DNA from: Parelaphostrongylus tenuis
Lineage: Eukaryota > Nematoda > Chromadorea > Rhabditida > Metastrongylidae
DNA length: 64,000 nt
Reading direction: 5' to 3'
NCBI GenBank assembly: GCA_019055375.1
Contig: JAHQIW010006927.1
Location: forward strand, 352,262 to 416,261
The position numbers were made by a program, and so were the translations under genes. Below, in pieces: positions 1-43,345 of the stretch (position 1 is its first letter; every line of letters begins with the position of its first letter). The notes beneath the pieces are model-generated. The model saw nothing but the letters and a program-made list of their open reading frames with translations. It was not told the origin of the DNA and searched no databases.

Positions 1-299
1 ACGAGTTCTCTGACCAAATATTTGGGTGATAATCGGCTATTATTTTTACTTCTAATTGTTGCAGTGAATCATAATTTCGTGCAGTACCTTTCAATCCCAT
101 AGAGCAATAGAACTGGTGTTTTCTGTAGTCCTGTAATATTCTAAACTCTTAGTTCTTTTCATCATGAAAATATTGCTATTTACTGTTAAAGAATCCGGTA
201 AGTTCATAAAGACCACTGGTAATTAGGAGTGGTCCGGTGAGTCGTCCACGCAAAATTAGTTGTGGTTACGAAAAATTCGATAGACCTCTTTCATTCTAA
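1..299. other. Intergenic or intronic sequence, no gene seen
   Basis: AT-rich sequence without a convincing exon or repeat match inside the window. It may be an intron or upstream region of the unrecognised + strand gene whose last exons start at 2193, but no exon joins were found here. Confidence 0.4.
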
Positions 300-625
300 G
301 TAAGAATCCAAGATGCCTTTCTGTTAGCCAGGCTATCGAAGATAAAGGGGGCCCGGACACGTAAAGTGTTCTAATGACAACAAATGGACGAGAACCGTCC
401 ACGAGTATGTTCCTTAGGATTTCAAGCGCATCATAAAGATATCATTTTTCTGATAGTCCAGACTCTACATGAAAAGCTCAGAAGAGAGATATGATGCTCA
501 ATAAATCCCTAGAGTTAGGAGGACCCTCTGTGCTGCTCTGGCATGCGATAGGGCAAGAAAAATGCCTTACCGTCCGCCTGAGTCATTCAACGATCTATGG
601 GGCGTCAAGTGAACTAAATGGAACA
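300..625 (+). mobile_element. RTE-type non-LTR retrotransposon, 3' fragment
   Basis: The stretch resembles, base by base and on the opposite strand, the 3' end of the reverse-transcriptase ORF at 31667-31960. Both have the block reading GPDT/GRT before a 'DNRWTRAV'-like motif, then an 'EERYDA' block, 'ARR' and a final 'ARDR' block. The copy here has in-frame stops and small indels, so it is a dead, 5'-truncated tail. RTE elements are commonly 5'-truncated on insertion. The boundaries are approximate. Confidence 0.6.
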
Positions 626-838
626 GCACTCTTTTGTTGAACTGTAGCGTTTCATATGTATCTAGCATTTGTCTAACGTTTGAGGGTGTTGGTAAAAAAG
701 AAATTCGAACAGATTATATGAAAAGGAATGCGTACCTAACATCCCTTCATTGATCAAAAAAGCATTATCTCTAATCAGCATTTTTTTCTTCCGTCCCGTC
801 TTTTCGGCTTGCTTTCAAAACCAAACAAGCATTTACTA

Positions 839-1422
839 GGTTGGAACGAAAGTTTCCATAGTATGATAAAACATTCAAAATTATGCATATATTCAGACAA
901 AGAGCAACAACTATTCTTAAAATACACGCCATCATTATCCACCACATTTGCCATTGGTCCTCCAGGTATCGGATCTGATAGAAGTACCACTCGTTCGGCT
1001 TTGAATCAGAGAACTCTTAACATGCTTCTTCAACTTAATCGAAAGATTTCAATTGGCGACCTTCCAAAAAGTGTTGCATTGATCGGAAAAGGCCGTAATA
1101 AGATGGAGCAACGTTCGGATATAGGGTGGATGCGGTAGAATCTTAACTCCAGTTGCTCAAACTTTGCCCTGGTCTTTTTGGCTGTGTGTGGTTTTGCGTT
1201 GTATTGGTGAAACAAAGAGCGCTTTTAAAGAACAAGTTACTCGTAAAGCATCAATAAAAATTTTTTGTTCCCCTGGACAATTCCATTCTGCAGCAGATAT
1301 AGACAAATTATAAATCATTAGATGCGCAAGAAGTAGGCGTTTCAAATGATATTAAAATCACACGCGATTCTTGCGAAAAAAACGACATTCCCATCCAAAC
1401 TATGGAAATTTTCTTTCCAACC
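839..1422 (-). mobile_element. Mariner element, internally deleted, both TIRs present
   Basis: Both ends carry a terminal inverted repeat starting GGTTGGAA and running into TTTCCATAGT (839 onward, and on the other strand ending at 1422). Each end is flanked by TA (837-838 and 1423-1424), the usual mariner target duplication. The minus strand still encodes the end of a transposase: the HQ-N-A-KPHTAKKTRAKFEQL block (about 1215-1150) and a C-terminal block with NVVDNDGVYF near the end. At 584 bp it is about half the usual 1.25 kb. The family's catalytic HQDNARPH motif reads HQYNAKPH here, so one catalytic Asp is lost, and there are frameshifts. It cannot encode a working transposase. Confidence 0.85.
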
Positions 1423-2192
1423 TATTATTTTCAAGGGGCGAAGTCCGTGCTGACGTTAATGAAAACACACAACGAGTTACATTCTAGATATTACCAAAGG
1501 AGATCTTTCCGCGAGAATCTACAGTCTTCTTTTTACCAGAAAAGTGTTCAACAATCGATTGCAGTTATACAAGATTGTTTATGTCGGCTTCTATGAACTT
1601 TTTGTATCGTGTCGTTGTTGATGGTTAGTAAGTTGTACGAATAGAGTTAGTAGAACATGCAACTCAATAATGTTGGAATTTTATTGTGACAGAGCAATCT
1701 TTATAATTGTGCATATACTAGAGGTAAGTATGCCGCTTGCTCAGAACTAAATCAACAACTATGAAGTAGTTGGTTGGTGAAATGAGAGGTAGATTCTAGG
1801 ATTAGAAGATTTGTGAAAACTCTCAATTGGGCGATTTACAGTGATGGTATTAATCGACCATGTTGCTTCCTATGTCGAGGTTTTACCATTTGAAATCATA
1901 ACAAGAACAGGGAGAAAAATTGAATTTTGCTCCTTGAAAGTGTAAACATCGTTTGATCATTAATGTTCTGTGAAGAGTTATTAGAATTTCACGAAGCCAT
2001 GGTTTATTGAGGTGGTTCTTTTTCAATTGTGCGATAGTTTCGTTTCGAGTGTTTTGTCAAAACCACGCTCACATTTCGATATGCTTGGTAATGTTTTTCA
2101 AGCCCTGCATGAGGTCTTTTTTAAAGCAAATGTTCGATAGTTATTTGAAGTCGATGAAATTAGTTCTACTGCTGAATTAAATTTGTTTAAAG
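1423..2192. other. Non-coding stretch, possible intron of the next gene
   Basis: No exon is supported. About 2030-2115 matches the end of the fold-back repeat family seen at 8.4, 23.1, 40.1, 51.2 and 62.2 kb, with the 'cgagtgttttgtcaaaaccac' type arm. Confidence 0.4.
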
Positions 2193-3393
2193 GATGTCGA
2201 GTGCGATGGATACACCACAGCTTTGGAAAACTTAGAAAGCGAAGATGAAGGCTGTGAAGATGTAATTGGAGCCCGACCATCATCTTCCACTGATGGTCGA
2301 AATAGAGTAGGTGTAGACATAATTACATATATATACTTGCTCGCAGAAACCACAAAATTTGTTCTTTTACCTGTTCCTTATGTGACTTATTCAGAGCGGA
2401 TCCTCAACGTTTATTGATGAAGACAGTGTCTACGAAACATCGGACGAACTTCTGCGGACAGAATTAGGACCTGTTCCAGAAGTCACTGTAACAATTTACT
2501 TCAGGTGTAGGTCAGCTAAAAATCTCCCGCTTCACAATCTGACATTTTCAGGTGATTCCCCCAACATGCTCTATAAAAAACAATGAACTATCTTTTGAGC
2601 TTGATGAGTCCGATATTGTAGAAGAGCTAGTTGAGGTACGAATTACGATTTGAGAACCGACTTTCCATTCAACTTCTCCAACCATTATGAAATTTCTCGA
2701 CGTCTTCGTCTTCTTTATGCTAGTGATTCGAATTGATGTCCCCAGTCGTCGTTCGCTCTCGTTGTGGTCTTCATTTTCGATTTGTTCGAGTCGCAACTTT
2801 TTAGTGGGAATACCGCTCGAATGTGGGACTTCATTCGGCGGTGTTCATATACGCAGGACGGTTATTGGTAGTGATTGTCCATTAAATACTATAATGCTGC
2901 AGCAATAAGGACGAACGACTGTGGACATCGGCTCTCTAGAAGACGAAGACCTCGTAACGTCAGCCGAATCAATTTATTTTTGTCAATTTCTTGGAACTGG
3001 TATATTTAATTAAGAATATCTAGTTAGTTTAGGTATGTATTTGCTTTCATGTAACATAATTCAATTCTCTTTTATTTCTCAAGTTTTCTCATATAATGTT
3101 ATTTAGTGGGGAAGAAATTATGATGCAAGACCAATTCGTCCTCTGCCAACTCCCCTGCGGAAGGTATTTATGTTGTTAGTGGACATTTTGAGTTACACCG
3201 CATTTATGACTGTATCGTTGGAATAAAGAATGATTGCTGCACTATGCTTCAAAATAAAGTTTTTCAGAATCTCATATCTCCGCGTGTTAATCTCGAGAAG
3301 TTAGTTGATGGTAAAGGTCGAGTTCGACGAACAGAACGTGTAAAACTCTACTTAGAACAGATTCGTCAAGCAACTCAACAGTTTACCTCTTAA
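2193..3393 (+). CDS. Unrecognised acidic protein, C-terminal five exons
   Basis: Five exons join in the same phase (all phase 0): 2193-2306, 2395-2487, 2552-2635, 3107-3163 and 3268-3393 (TAA 3391-3393). Acceptors are TTATTCAG, TTTTCAG, ATTTAG and TTTTTCAG; the first acceptor (TTTAAAG) is weak. Donors include GTAGGT and GTACGA. The 157 codons start with acidic, Ser-rich low-complexity sequence (DVECDGYTTALENLESEDEG; FIDEDSVYETSDELLRTE; SFELDESDIVEELVE) and end with a basic tail (RPIRPLPTPLRK; VNLEKLVDGKGRVRRTERV; KLYLEQIRQATQQFTS). The acidic-then-basic pattern suggests a cytosolic scaffold or nuclear protein, but I do not recognise the family. The N-terminus is not in view. A 471-bp intron (2636-3106) holds a repeat-like stretch and could hide another exon. 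It ends tail to tail with the PPEF gene. Confidence 0.6.
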
Positions 3394-3554
3394 AATATGC
3401 TTTCCTTTCCAAATTGCTCTGATGTTTTCGTTTGCACGTGTTATCTCATTGGACTCATCTTTGTACTAACCTATTGTTCATCGAACTTCACAAAACGGAT
3501 GCATACCGGATAAGCTTCTTTCCTATTTTACAACATATGTACAACATAGACCGA

Positions 3555-3560
3555 AATAAA
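3555..3560 (+). promoter_or_regulatory. Candidate poly(A) signal AATAAA
   Basis: AATAAA lies 162 bases after the TAA at 3391-3393 of the unrecognised + strand gene and is followed by an AT-rich stretch. Position and sequence fit a cleavage signal; no other evidence. Confidence 0.4.
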
Positions 3561-4442
3561 ATATTTTTCTTTACTATCAACCTCGTAGACCTCTTATAAT
3601 AACCTTTCTTTCTATTTCCTCATTCTTGTAACCAATTGAATGTATTGCTCAGTAAGGTCTTCTACTTGTTTTTTGCCTAGCTACTAAAATGTTCATCATA
3701 AATGTAGTCTTTTCGATGAAGAATGTATCAGTCAAGTCTTAAGACAATCATTGTAACAATGTCTATTGAATTATAAAGCTTTATTCTAGTTCTACGTTGT
3801 GTTGGCGAGAACTTTTCACCTTACCCTTTGATTGATTGATTTGTTCTATGAATTCAGCCATTGGCTTTCGTAATGTTACTGGGGTTTTCATGACGTCTTG
3901 AGAGTGTTACGGTGGTTTTCACCAAGAATGTTATCGTTGGAATCTAGATGTTGAACACATATTCGGAACATCTTCATTCGAAAATCATCTTAAAATAATC
4001 TGTGCTCTCTTGATGGGTTGAGGTAAGTCATATGGGCAAGAAATACGATCTCTAAGGCATTCTCGATAAGTTTAAAAATGAATGATATCATACAGTTCAC
4101 ACGGAATGACACAGGATCGGCTGAAAGGAATGATATGAAGTGCAAATGTGAAATTTTTTGAGTTTCTCATAGAAACAGTAAGGTTCAGGTTATCTGGGGT
4201 GGTTGACTTGTGAGTATGTCATCAAGAAGCGCTGGCTTTGTTCATCAATTTAGCGGATATCGCTCTGGAGCCTGGGGCTAGCATATTCGAAATGGACTTA
4301 GTCACAAGATTATAGCAGTTATAGACATTCTCCAGCGAGTTACTGAATATTTTTCATAATACCATAAGTGTTCCTTCTTCCTTCTTGATTTGTGGATGTA
4401 TGGATTTCACGTCAAGAAGAACAAGGTGAAAGAAGCAGGCAG
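3561..4442. other. Convergent intergenic region
   Basis: Lies between the 3' ends of the + strand acidic-protein gene and the minus-strand PPEF gene, so it holds both 3' UTRs. No exon or clear repeat was found. A minus-strand AATAAA (TTTATT at 3780-3785) could serve PPEF. Confidence 0.4.
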
Positions 4443-34773
<30,331 letters not shown>

Positions 34774-34777
<4 letters not shown>

Positions 34778-34794
34778 TTTTCGCCCATTATTTA
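34774..34794 (-). promoter_or_regulatory. PPEF leader: possible trans-splice acceptor and 4-codon uORF
   Basis: On the minus strand a CAG acceptor ends at 34795. Seven bases into the leader an upstream ATG (34788-34786) opens MGEK and stops with a TGA that overlaps the chosen ATG (34777-34775, context AAAATG). An overlapping stop-start of this kind could limit translation or allow re-initiation. The acceptor lacks a strong pyrimidine tract, so trans-splicing is a guess. Confidence 0.35.
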
Positions 34795-35819
34795 CTGCAC
34801 TTAAGTCTTGCTTTAGGACGGAAAAATTCAAAGTATGAAGTGGCTGACGTCAACTTGAAAACGACAATTCGCTGCATAATTTTCATTCGATTCCATTACA
34901 GCGGACAGGACCAGTGAGAGGATTAACACTAAATCGCAAATCGGCGATTTTTTCTAACACATTGATTAGTAGAGACAATACTTTGCGAGCAGTGTTGAAA
35001 AATTTGGGAGTTTCACAATCACCGACATACCTCTTCAATCATAGAGTTAGTAGGCATGAAGCTGAGTATATGAGTCACAGGCAGCAAGTAATTTGCGCAG
35101 ATTTTGCTCTGCAACTCTGCACAGAAGCAGTAGAAGAAGCCCATAAGGGGATAAGAAGTATTAGTTGAATGTGTTGATTGAGAAGATACAACGCTAACAG
35201 GCACTTTGCCAATTTAGACCATGGGAACCGCTCTGTAGTATGCAGGTGGATTAGTCACAACTTCTACAGCATTAATGGAGTAGTTCATACACGATGTATA
35301 TTTCAAAAGCTTTGAAGACCTGATCGGTCTTACTGATTATTATGTTATGGGATATTCGTTCACGTGATAGTACTGTCAGATGTCTGATATTCTCCGATGA
35401 CGAGCTGTGCAACACCTAGTTCAGAAAGGATTAAGTCAACGCAGCTAAAGACTCTATCATCAGTCAGTTCATGTATATTATCTAGGGGCAAGTGAGAAAA
35501 CGACCCCTTTCACTGAACAAGAACTCTTCGTAAGAGTTATGACTGCCATTCGAGAGCTTAAATCTTAGGCTACTGCGTCACATGCTCCTCTTGGAAAGCC
35601 CCTTTAATAACTCTGTAGCATTCGAAATGAGATTATGTTTTACACCGGCTGCGCGCTTTAACTATTACTTCGATGGAAGCACGAAAATCCTATGAGCGTG
35701 TAGGGCAAATTTTGTAGTATCAGAGTCATAGGCTTTCTCTAAGAGTTTCTTTCAAAGCGAAGAGGAAACCTCAACTTAAATAGCAAAAATTGAGCTACAT
35801 GTGTGTATCACGCCAGTGT

Positions 35820-36240
35820 AATTGATCGATAGATCGCGGAACGCCATATCGAACCACGTTCAGCACGCACTCAACACACATACTAGCCGGAAAGCAAATA
35901 CACCGCGTATGTGAAACTCTATTTTATTTTCCCTGCTACAGTGCAGTGAAACGGTTTTGTCAGAAAATAAGTACAACGTTAAGATCATTGAAAGTTACGC
36001 TATCGAATGACTACTCACAATTTCAGGAAGCAGTTCTGTCCTGCGAAGAATATGCATGTATGAAATACAATTTTTTTCCTGCTAAAATGTTAAGTCTTAT
36101 TTGAGAAAAGGCCACGTAGCGCAGTAGTCAGAGATCCAAGTTTTCGAGTGATCACTAGCACTCTCATGAAAAATTCTTGTCCAGATCGTTTCTTTATCTG
36201 TCCCCGCATATTAAACAAATACCCGATTGAGATAAATTGA
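35820..36240 (+). repeat. Interspersed repeat family F copy
   Basis: Contains in order 'gatcgatagatcgcgg', 'ttttccctgctacagtgcag', 'cagaaaataag', 'cacgtagcgcagtagtcaga' and 'atgaaaaattcttgtccag'; each block recurs at 27950-28690. Confidence 0.5.
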
Positions 36241-39200
36241 TTATGAAGGGTCTAAACAACGAAGGCGTCTTTCCTTAATGGGTAAAGATTATTCATATTC
36301 GATGTTACACTACAAAACCAGACTTTCACACCATTCTAGAACAACACTATCACAAAAAAGCAAGGTTCACAAAATTGAAAACTATGATTAGAAAACTAAT
36401 TACGCCTACTTTCAGCAGAGTGGCACAAAATTGCAAGAGCCGCTCCCAAATACTTGAATACTTGAATAGTCCGTCTTCATCAAATGCACCAATTTCAACA
36501 CATATTCCATTGGTTTCTTTGTCTTAACATAGTCGTCCATGTCACCCATATATGGATAATAAATAAAATTTGGAAGAAATAACTGGGATACACGCAAATT
36601 CTTGGGGATAATTGATTTTGAAATTAGGCTAGGGCGCTGAGTTACAAAGACAAACCATTTACTTTCTCTGTGCTCGACTTTCCCGTATAAAAAAGACGTT
36701 TATGAGAAAATATTGAACATCCGTCCATGTTCGTAGAGGAAGAGGAGATAGGAAGCTAGCGCTTGACGGATCATAGTAATTAGCTAAATCCCTGATTTCA
36801 GCAGCGAGAATTATTGCCGAATGAGTCAAGCTTCGGAGAAAGAGCAGTTTCCCACAACGCATATTTCGTAACCGATAATGTTTTGCTGAATTATTAGATT
36901 ACTTTCAATGACGCAAGTATTGCTACTGGGCAACGTCGGCAACAGTTGGTTTACGCAGACAAGAGATCATGGAAGTTCTCGAACTTCCACACAACATTTT
37001 AAGATGTCATGAAAGGCTGAAAACATGCTGTTAGGATGTGCTAATTTACGGCGAAATCTTAAAGTAGTCGATTGTAAGTGCTGATATATACTTAACACTG
37101 GCGTAATAACCGCAAGCCAAGCAATCGACGATCGACAATCAATTACTGTGAAAGGATGCCAAAGTGATCTTTTCATTTTACGCAGAGTGTAAATATTTCG
37201 GCGTCGATTCTTTCATATGTATGGAGTGTATAGGTTTACAAGGAGCTAACTGAACCGAAATGCACCGTTCTAGTGATGAGGCCGAAAGGCCGGAACACGT
37301 GTCTAGCATTTTATAAGTGCCACAACAGATCTCATGAAAGGCTTAAAATAGGGTATTTATTTCAAAAGCTCTTGAAATAGCCAACTGAAAGTGTTGATAC
37401 ATTCTAAAATTGTCTTTACGATCATTGTGCTTCACACGTCACTGCAGATTTGCCCCAACGGTGAGGATGGATCTCAGTTACAGTATGCCTGATTTGCAAT
37501 GATGAGTATTTTGCAAAACAAATACATTTTACTTTTACATAAAAGGAAATCTAGAGATATCTGAGCAGTTCTCAAATCGTTCCGGTAAAATCAAGACAGA
37601 AAAGAAAGGAGTTTATTTATGGCCCGAAATGGGCATAAGTCTGCTCATTTACGTGAATTATAAGGCTATGCATCATACTCCTTGGAAGTAAAACGGCAAA
37701 AATATTGAATATTGAGTGAGATGCCAACTAAGTGAGCGAAAACATGATGGCATACGAGTTAAAATAGACTGAGTTTTAGAATGGTTTGCCTGAATCAACA
37801 TCACGTTATTATAATCGGCTTACGGCTCAGAAAAGTAACATCCTATCAAGCCCGTGCGATCAACACGAAGCACACAGTGTATTCAATGGCTTCCTTTAGT
37901 GTTTGCTAATCATGAAAACTTACTATTAATACCGAAGCATCTACATTTTTCAAAGAATTGGAGCTTGAAAAAATAATTACAACTTTTAGATAAATTTTGT
38001 TCTGAAAAGAACCTCAAAGAACTTCATCACTTGAAAAAATACCAATTACAGAAAAGTTGAAGTAGTATTTTTTTTAGTGGTCAGCTATCGCCGTTTCTTG
38101 TAAATTGACGTAAGCGCGCCACTAGTGACTTGCTTCTATTTGAGGAACAATTTTTTCAATGTGGGAAACTCTTTTGAATTCATATTTGAATCCTTTCTTT
38201 CAAAAATCCAGTCGAATTCGCTTATATGACTCATACCGTATGCAGTGCAATCTGTACATGTTGTACCATATGGAGCATTCTACTTGTTTTTGTTATGTGT
38301 ACATTTATATACACATTGAACTCGTTTTAATCCTTCAAGTAAATGATTATTGCGGTGATTCCAGAGGTATCTAGATCCCATCAGCTCACCAATAGCCGTT
38401 AATTATTGTTCGGCATTTCAACCAAGCTACAATCATCAATCTCTCGTCGATTCACCACTTCTTATGATGAAAGCTGCACATACAGATAATCCGAGCCTAA
38501 CACGATCATCAAATCAGTGAAAAACTATTAGCACAGCTTCTCCAAGAGTGGCATGAGCTGGCGTCGTCGACTGACTGAGCTTTTCTGAAAATCAAGGAGA
38601 AATTCTTATTTCTCTCTCTTCAAAAAATATTCTGCCTCAAGATAAAAATGAAAAAATAAGCAACAAAGTGAGCAAATAAACAAATAGTAATCAATTAAAA
38701 TAAAAAAACAGTAATAAGAGAATGCAATTCCATCAGTAAAGTGCTATTTGGAACGTTCAAAGTTCAGTGGAAACGAAGTCAATTAACGCACAGTACTAAG
38801 TGCTGCGTGCTATCCGAATAGATTTCCTTGAGGTAAAGAGTAGTCAAAGCACAGCAGCTAGCCTACAACTCGTTTTAAAAGGACGACTATTCCGAAAAAA
38901 AACGCATGACACAATTTTTAGACAGCGTAGTAATAGATTTGGGATCAAGTAAAATTTACGGCTGCAAATCAAAAATCCAATGACTTAGCTAAAGAGGCTC
39001 AAAGAGTGGGAAATAGAGTTAAATGATTATTGAAGATGCCTCGATTAAATACGATAGAATTCTTTCCAAAAAGGACAGCAGAGGACTAGATTTTATGACG
39101 TCATTAACATAAGATCGTTTCATAGTTGATTAGTTAACGACGATTAACTAAGGATTTCATTTTATTCTGATATTTGAGAGCAACTGGAGCCAAGTAGGAA

Positions 39201-40084
39201 CGAAACAAGCTGTTATAGAAGGCGCCAGCTAAACGCCTTCAGATTGTTTGATAAACAGCAGAAGTATTGAGTGTCAAATTCCTAAAATAAGATTTGTGCT
39301 CTTTTCATGAAATAAACAACAATCACAACCAGGAAGTTAGAAAAGAGCGCGAGCACGTGAGTGAAACCGTTATGAGTAATGTAATGGTGATGACAGGTGT
39401 GATAGGTGTGCTGGCACATGATAATAAGAGCATCCATCGCTCGTGCACGAACATCCTCCAATCGATCCTCACTTCCCACCTTCATCGGCCCTCATCACCT
39501 GTGCTCGATCCCTCCTATATTGAGACCTTTCTCACACTCAAAATATCATCTGTTATTTATAACTACATGATAAGGTGAGCAGGAAGCCTAGGGATGCCGC
39601 GTCAAATCAAGCGACGAAACACACAGGGTGTCCTATTCGAGATGGAGGTGGCCACATAGTCGGGCAGTGCCACTTCATCTATGATTTCTGACTAAAAACC
39701 TTCGGATATTATGAGCAATCGTTTAGCTTCACATGAATTTGCATATATAACGTGGTGAACATATCAGTGGACAACATTTCCATATATTCACGACGAAATA
39801 GCGTTCATGGTGGTAGAAGGCAAGGAAACAATGCTGACAGTGCAACCTCTGTCGAGGTCAATTTTTCTGATCGTTTTTGCACACGGAACAGTTTTCCAGG
39901 ACATCTAATAGTCAGTCGATGGCCTTACCCGACGCAGATATTAAGACGTCCATCGGCAGGAAAGTGATTTGGCGTACACTTGAAATTCTACAAAAAAACT
40001 TTCTTCGGACGAAACCGTCGAACCGATTTCTTTCATCATATCTCGTAACAAAACACGTGTATCGGGCTCTTTAAGGCAGCCCAT

Positions 40085-40232
40085 TTTGAATGACCACATG
40101 ACATGTCGTGGCTCAAAAATGATTATTTGGCATATTGAAATTTGAGCTGTGGTCTTGAGAAAACACTCGGAACGAAAGATATGATATCTCGTAACTATTA
40201 TCTGAGCCAACATGTCATGTGGTCTATTACAG
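40085..40232. repeat. Fold-back repeat family E, palindromic copy
   Basis: Arms of about 40 bp: 'gaccacatgacatgtcgtgg' at 40090 and 'gccaacatgtcatgtggtct' ending about 40228, with 'tcaaaaatgattatttggca' pairing to the inner right arm. The centre holds 'ttgagctgtggtcttgagaa'. Confidence 0.6.
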
Positions 40233-40984
40233 GGCTGACTTACTTATCATGATATCGACCGATTATCTTTTCTTTATGCATATTTTATTTTTAATTATCT
40301 TTTCAGGTTGGATTGTGTCCATTAGAATGCACGATGTTCTAAGGCCTTTTTCACTGAAAAAAAGCGCTCCTTAGATTACTAGTAACTACTCAAAATTTCA
40401 AACCTTTGGCGATCTCAGTAACCTGTTTGGTTTTTTTCAAAACCTCTTCTTATTGCGTTGTATCAGCGAAAAAAAAATTTTTATGTTGAACACTTAGTTT
40501 GCTTTGCTTACTTTGCTGGGATCTGCGGACCAGAGTTTCCGCTGGATCGTTAGCGATCACTGCTTAGCGCAAGTATCGGAAGATTTGATGCCAAAAATGT
40601 TTCCGAAAAGGCTAGCATGAGGCGCTGTTAGAGTAAAAGGAAGATAACGTATCGTACTCAAAGACGTTGACCGCGTCGCTTGGACTTCTTTAAGGACTAA
40701 TTCTGGCAACGTGGAAGAGAAGAAAGTTTTTACCTAAAGAATGATAGAGAAAAATAGTTACTTTTACAACTCTGAACACAAAAACCCAAAAATTTTCTTC
40801 GGAACGAAGAAAAAATTTGTTATATTAATGAAAAGCGCGTACCTCACGAATAACTTGCACCTTCTAGGCGGTAGTGAAATCGGTTATTTATTAGAATTCT
40901 TTTCTTCCGCCTCGGGGGTAATTCTGAGTTTTTGGCGTTTGAATTGGGGAAGAGGCTTTTTCATCGTTCTTTAGGTACGACCTT

Positions 40985-41375
40985 TTTCTTATTCCACATT
41001 GCCAAATAAACGCCAATGAAATTCAGGCAACAGGCTAAAGTATTTCGAGTGCGAAACGTGATCTTCTTTTCACTCTAACAGCGCTGCATGTCATGTAAAA
41101 TTTTCAGAACCAATTGAAGCATCAAAAAATTTTCAAGTTTTGGACTAATCAATGACTATTAATAATCTAACAAAAAGCCTTTATAGATCCCAGCCGAGCA
41201 AATAAAGAAAGCTGAGTATGAATCATAATATTATTTTCATTGCTACAACGCAATAAAAAAGGTATTCATAGATCAAACATACTGTTAAAATCTCGAGGAC
41301 TTAGGCTTTCGATTAATTATTAGTAGCTTGAAAAAAAGCTTTTTTCCCAGCGAAAAAGGTCTTAAGAAAATCGCC
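40985..41375. repeat. Interspersed repeat family F copy
   Basis: The first 115 bases are nearly identical to 43232-43345 (attccacattgccaaataaa onward). The remainder matches 4930-5190. Confidence 0.6.
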
Positions 41376-43231
41376 TATGCAGAGTAAACATTCCGTCCCG
41401 AAAGGGTCAAAGTGTGACTTCACTACAAATCCCTAATATGAAACGTGGTTCTTGTACAGACTGCGGAAACCGAGAACCTAATAATGACAGCCACGTGTTT
41501 AGATACAGGACCATAATAAAGTAAATACTAACATAGACGTCATGCATACCATTAGAACTATAGAAGTCTTCTCTGGAATCTTGTCAATTTCACAAATCCT
41601 CAAATCTTCTGGTTGACGAGACACTACCGTCCAGTACCCGAAAGTCAGCATGTCTATATTACTCAACCATTGGGCGTCGTTACAAATGTGCTATAAATCG
41701 TGAAGTTCGTCTCTCGTATACACACTGAGCGGTGATGATATTCTCCTTGATCACGCTTCGTGAGCACATCCGCTTTGTAATAATTGCCGGCAATGCTCGT
41801 CAACCGGATTGCTTAATGACTTGGAGGCTCGAAAAACTTGGAAGATTATCATGTTAATGGCGTATCAATTTGTACGAAAAGCTGTTTATTGAACTTTTTT
41901 TCTGATGTTTAGTAAAACAAAAAAACATAGGAAAGTTGAATTTTTTGAGCTTTGGTGACCAAATAATGACTGGGCTGCTCACTACACTAAAATCATATTT
42001 AGTTAATAATCAGTAATTGATAAAGACTCGACAGTCTAAATTCTTGCGATAGCTGTTATTATTCGACCCACAAAATCGGCTCAAAAAAGGTCCTAGGGAC
42101 GTGACAAAATGGTTTCAGGGGACCAAATTTAGTGGCCGTTTGCACCAAAATACCCAAGGCCGCCAAACGGTTAAGCAACCACAGTAGATGCTATCACCAC
42201 CATATATCGGCGAAGTATTTTCTTCAACTATTTTATGGTCCGAAATAAAGCCATAAACCACAGAAAGGGAAGAAACGACTTGGAAGAGTGTTAAATCTGA
42301 AGTCTCTACTGATAAGGGAAGAGGACATTTTCTTGCTAACGAAGATTTGTGCAATCAAATCCGGTTCCTTATGGTTATTAGGGGACAAATGGAAAACCGA
42401 TCTCAGTCGCTGAAGAGGAGCCCTTATAATCCAAAATAAAAGCTCTGTCCTCTAAGAAATATGCGTTTGGAACCCAAGATATCTCCTCCTCACTAAAAGC
42501 TTTTTGAAAACCGGCGGCGTGGGGATGTAGCCTGAAGTCTACTTGAATTCCTATGAAAAGTTCTTATTCAGCGAATGAGATTGGTTTTTTATTTGCCCCT
42601 CAAAATCGAATAGTACCCAAAAACCTTTTATTTCAACTGCTAAAATTCGATGTAATAATTGAGGAGCATAATCTTTAACATTCAAATCATACCTGAAATA
42701 TGTGTTAAATAAGCATTTCACAAAAAAAAGTGATACTCCGACAACTTATGAAAGAGTGCAGTGGATAAACGAATAAAACTTCCGGCTTTGGCGGTCATTT
42801 TTTGATGAAAGCACCGTGCATTCAAGTTCATCAAGCATCGCTGGAATGTTCGAATGCGTATTTGGCCTTCGCAATTATTCGCAAAGGCTTACCGATTTGA
42901 GAAGTCATCGCTGTTTTCCTCCAGCGAGTCTGCCACCAATCTACTGACCCCTAAGGGCTTGGTGAGCCGTCAGTGTAAGATCTAACTAATGTGTATTGCA
43001 GCGCGCCTTCAACCTGCGCTACGTGCACTCCATAGAGTAGTGGATTCTAAAAAAACTGGTCTTTAAAAGCTCCAGGGCATTATTTTTCGTGCCAAAATAT
43101 GAGAAAGCATAACTACTCACAACATCTATATCACCAATTTATTCGGATTTGTAATTTTTGTTCAGATGGGGAGGACCAATATAAGCTGAAGTATATTGTA
43201 TGACGTTCAAAGCGACCATTATTGTGCTATT

Positions 43232-43345
43232 AGTCTTTATTCCACATTGCCAAATAAACGCCAATGAGATTCAGGCAACAGGCTAAGTATTCCGAGTGCA
43301 AAACGTGATCTTCTTTTGGCTCTAACAGCGCTGCATGTCATATAG
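43232..43345. repeat. Direct repeat of 40985-41100
   Basis: Shares 'attccacattgccaaataaa', 'cgccaatga.attcaggcaa', 'aacgtgatcttctttt' and 'aacagcgctgcatgtcat' with only a few differences over about 114 bases, then diverges abruptly. Confidence 0.7.

Noticed and set aside
36412..37176. Three minus-strand frames at 36.4-37.2 kb
   Set aside because: The composition looks partly coding (e.g. FDEDGLFKYSSIWERLLQF), but two frames are open at once, the splice sites are weak, and no family was recognised.
39282..39578. Overlapping frames on both strands near 39.3-39.6 kb
   Set aside because: No motif, no splice signals; the two strands are open over the same bases.
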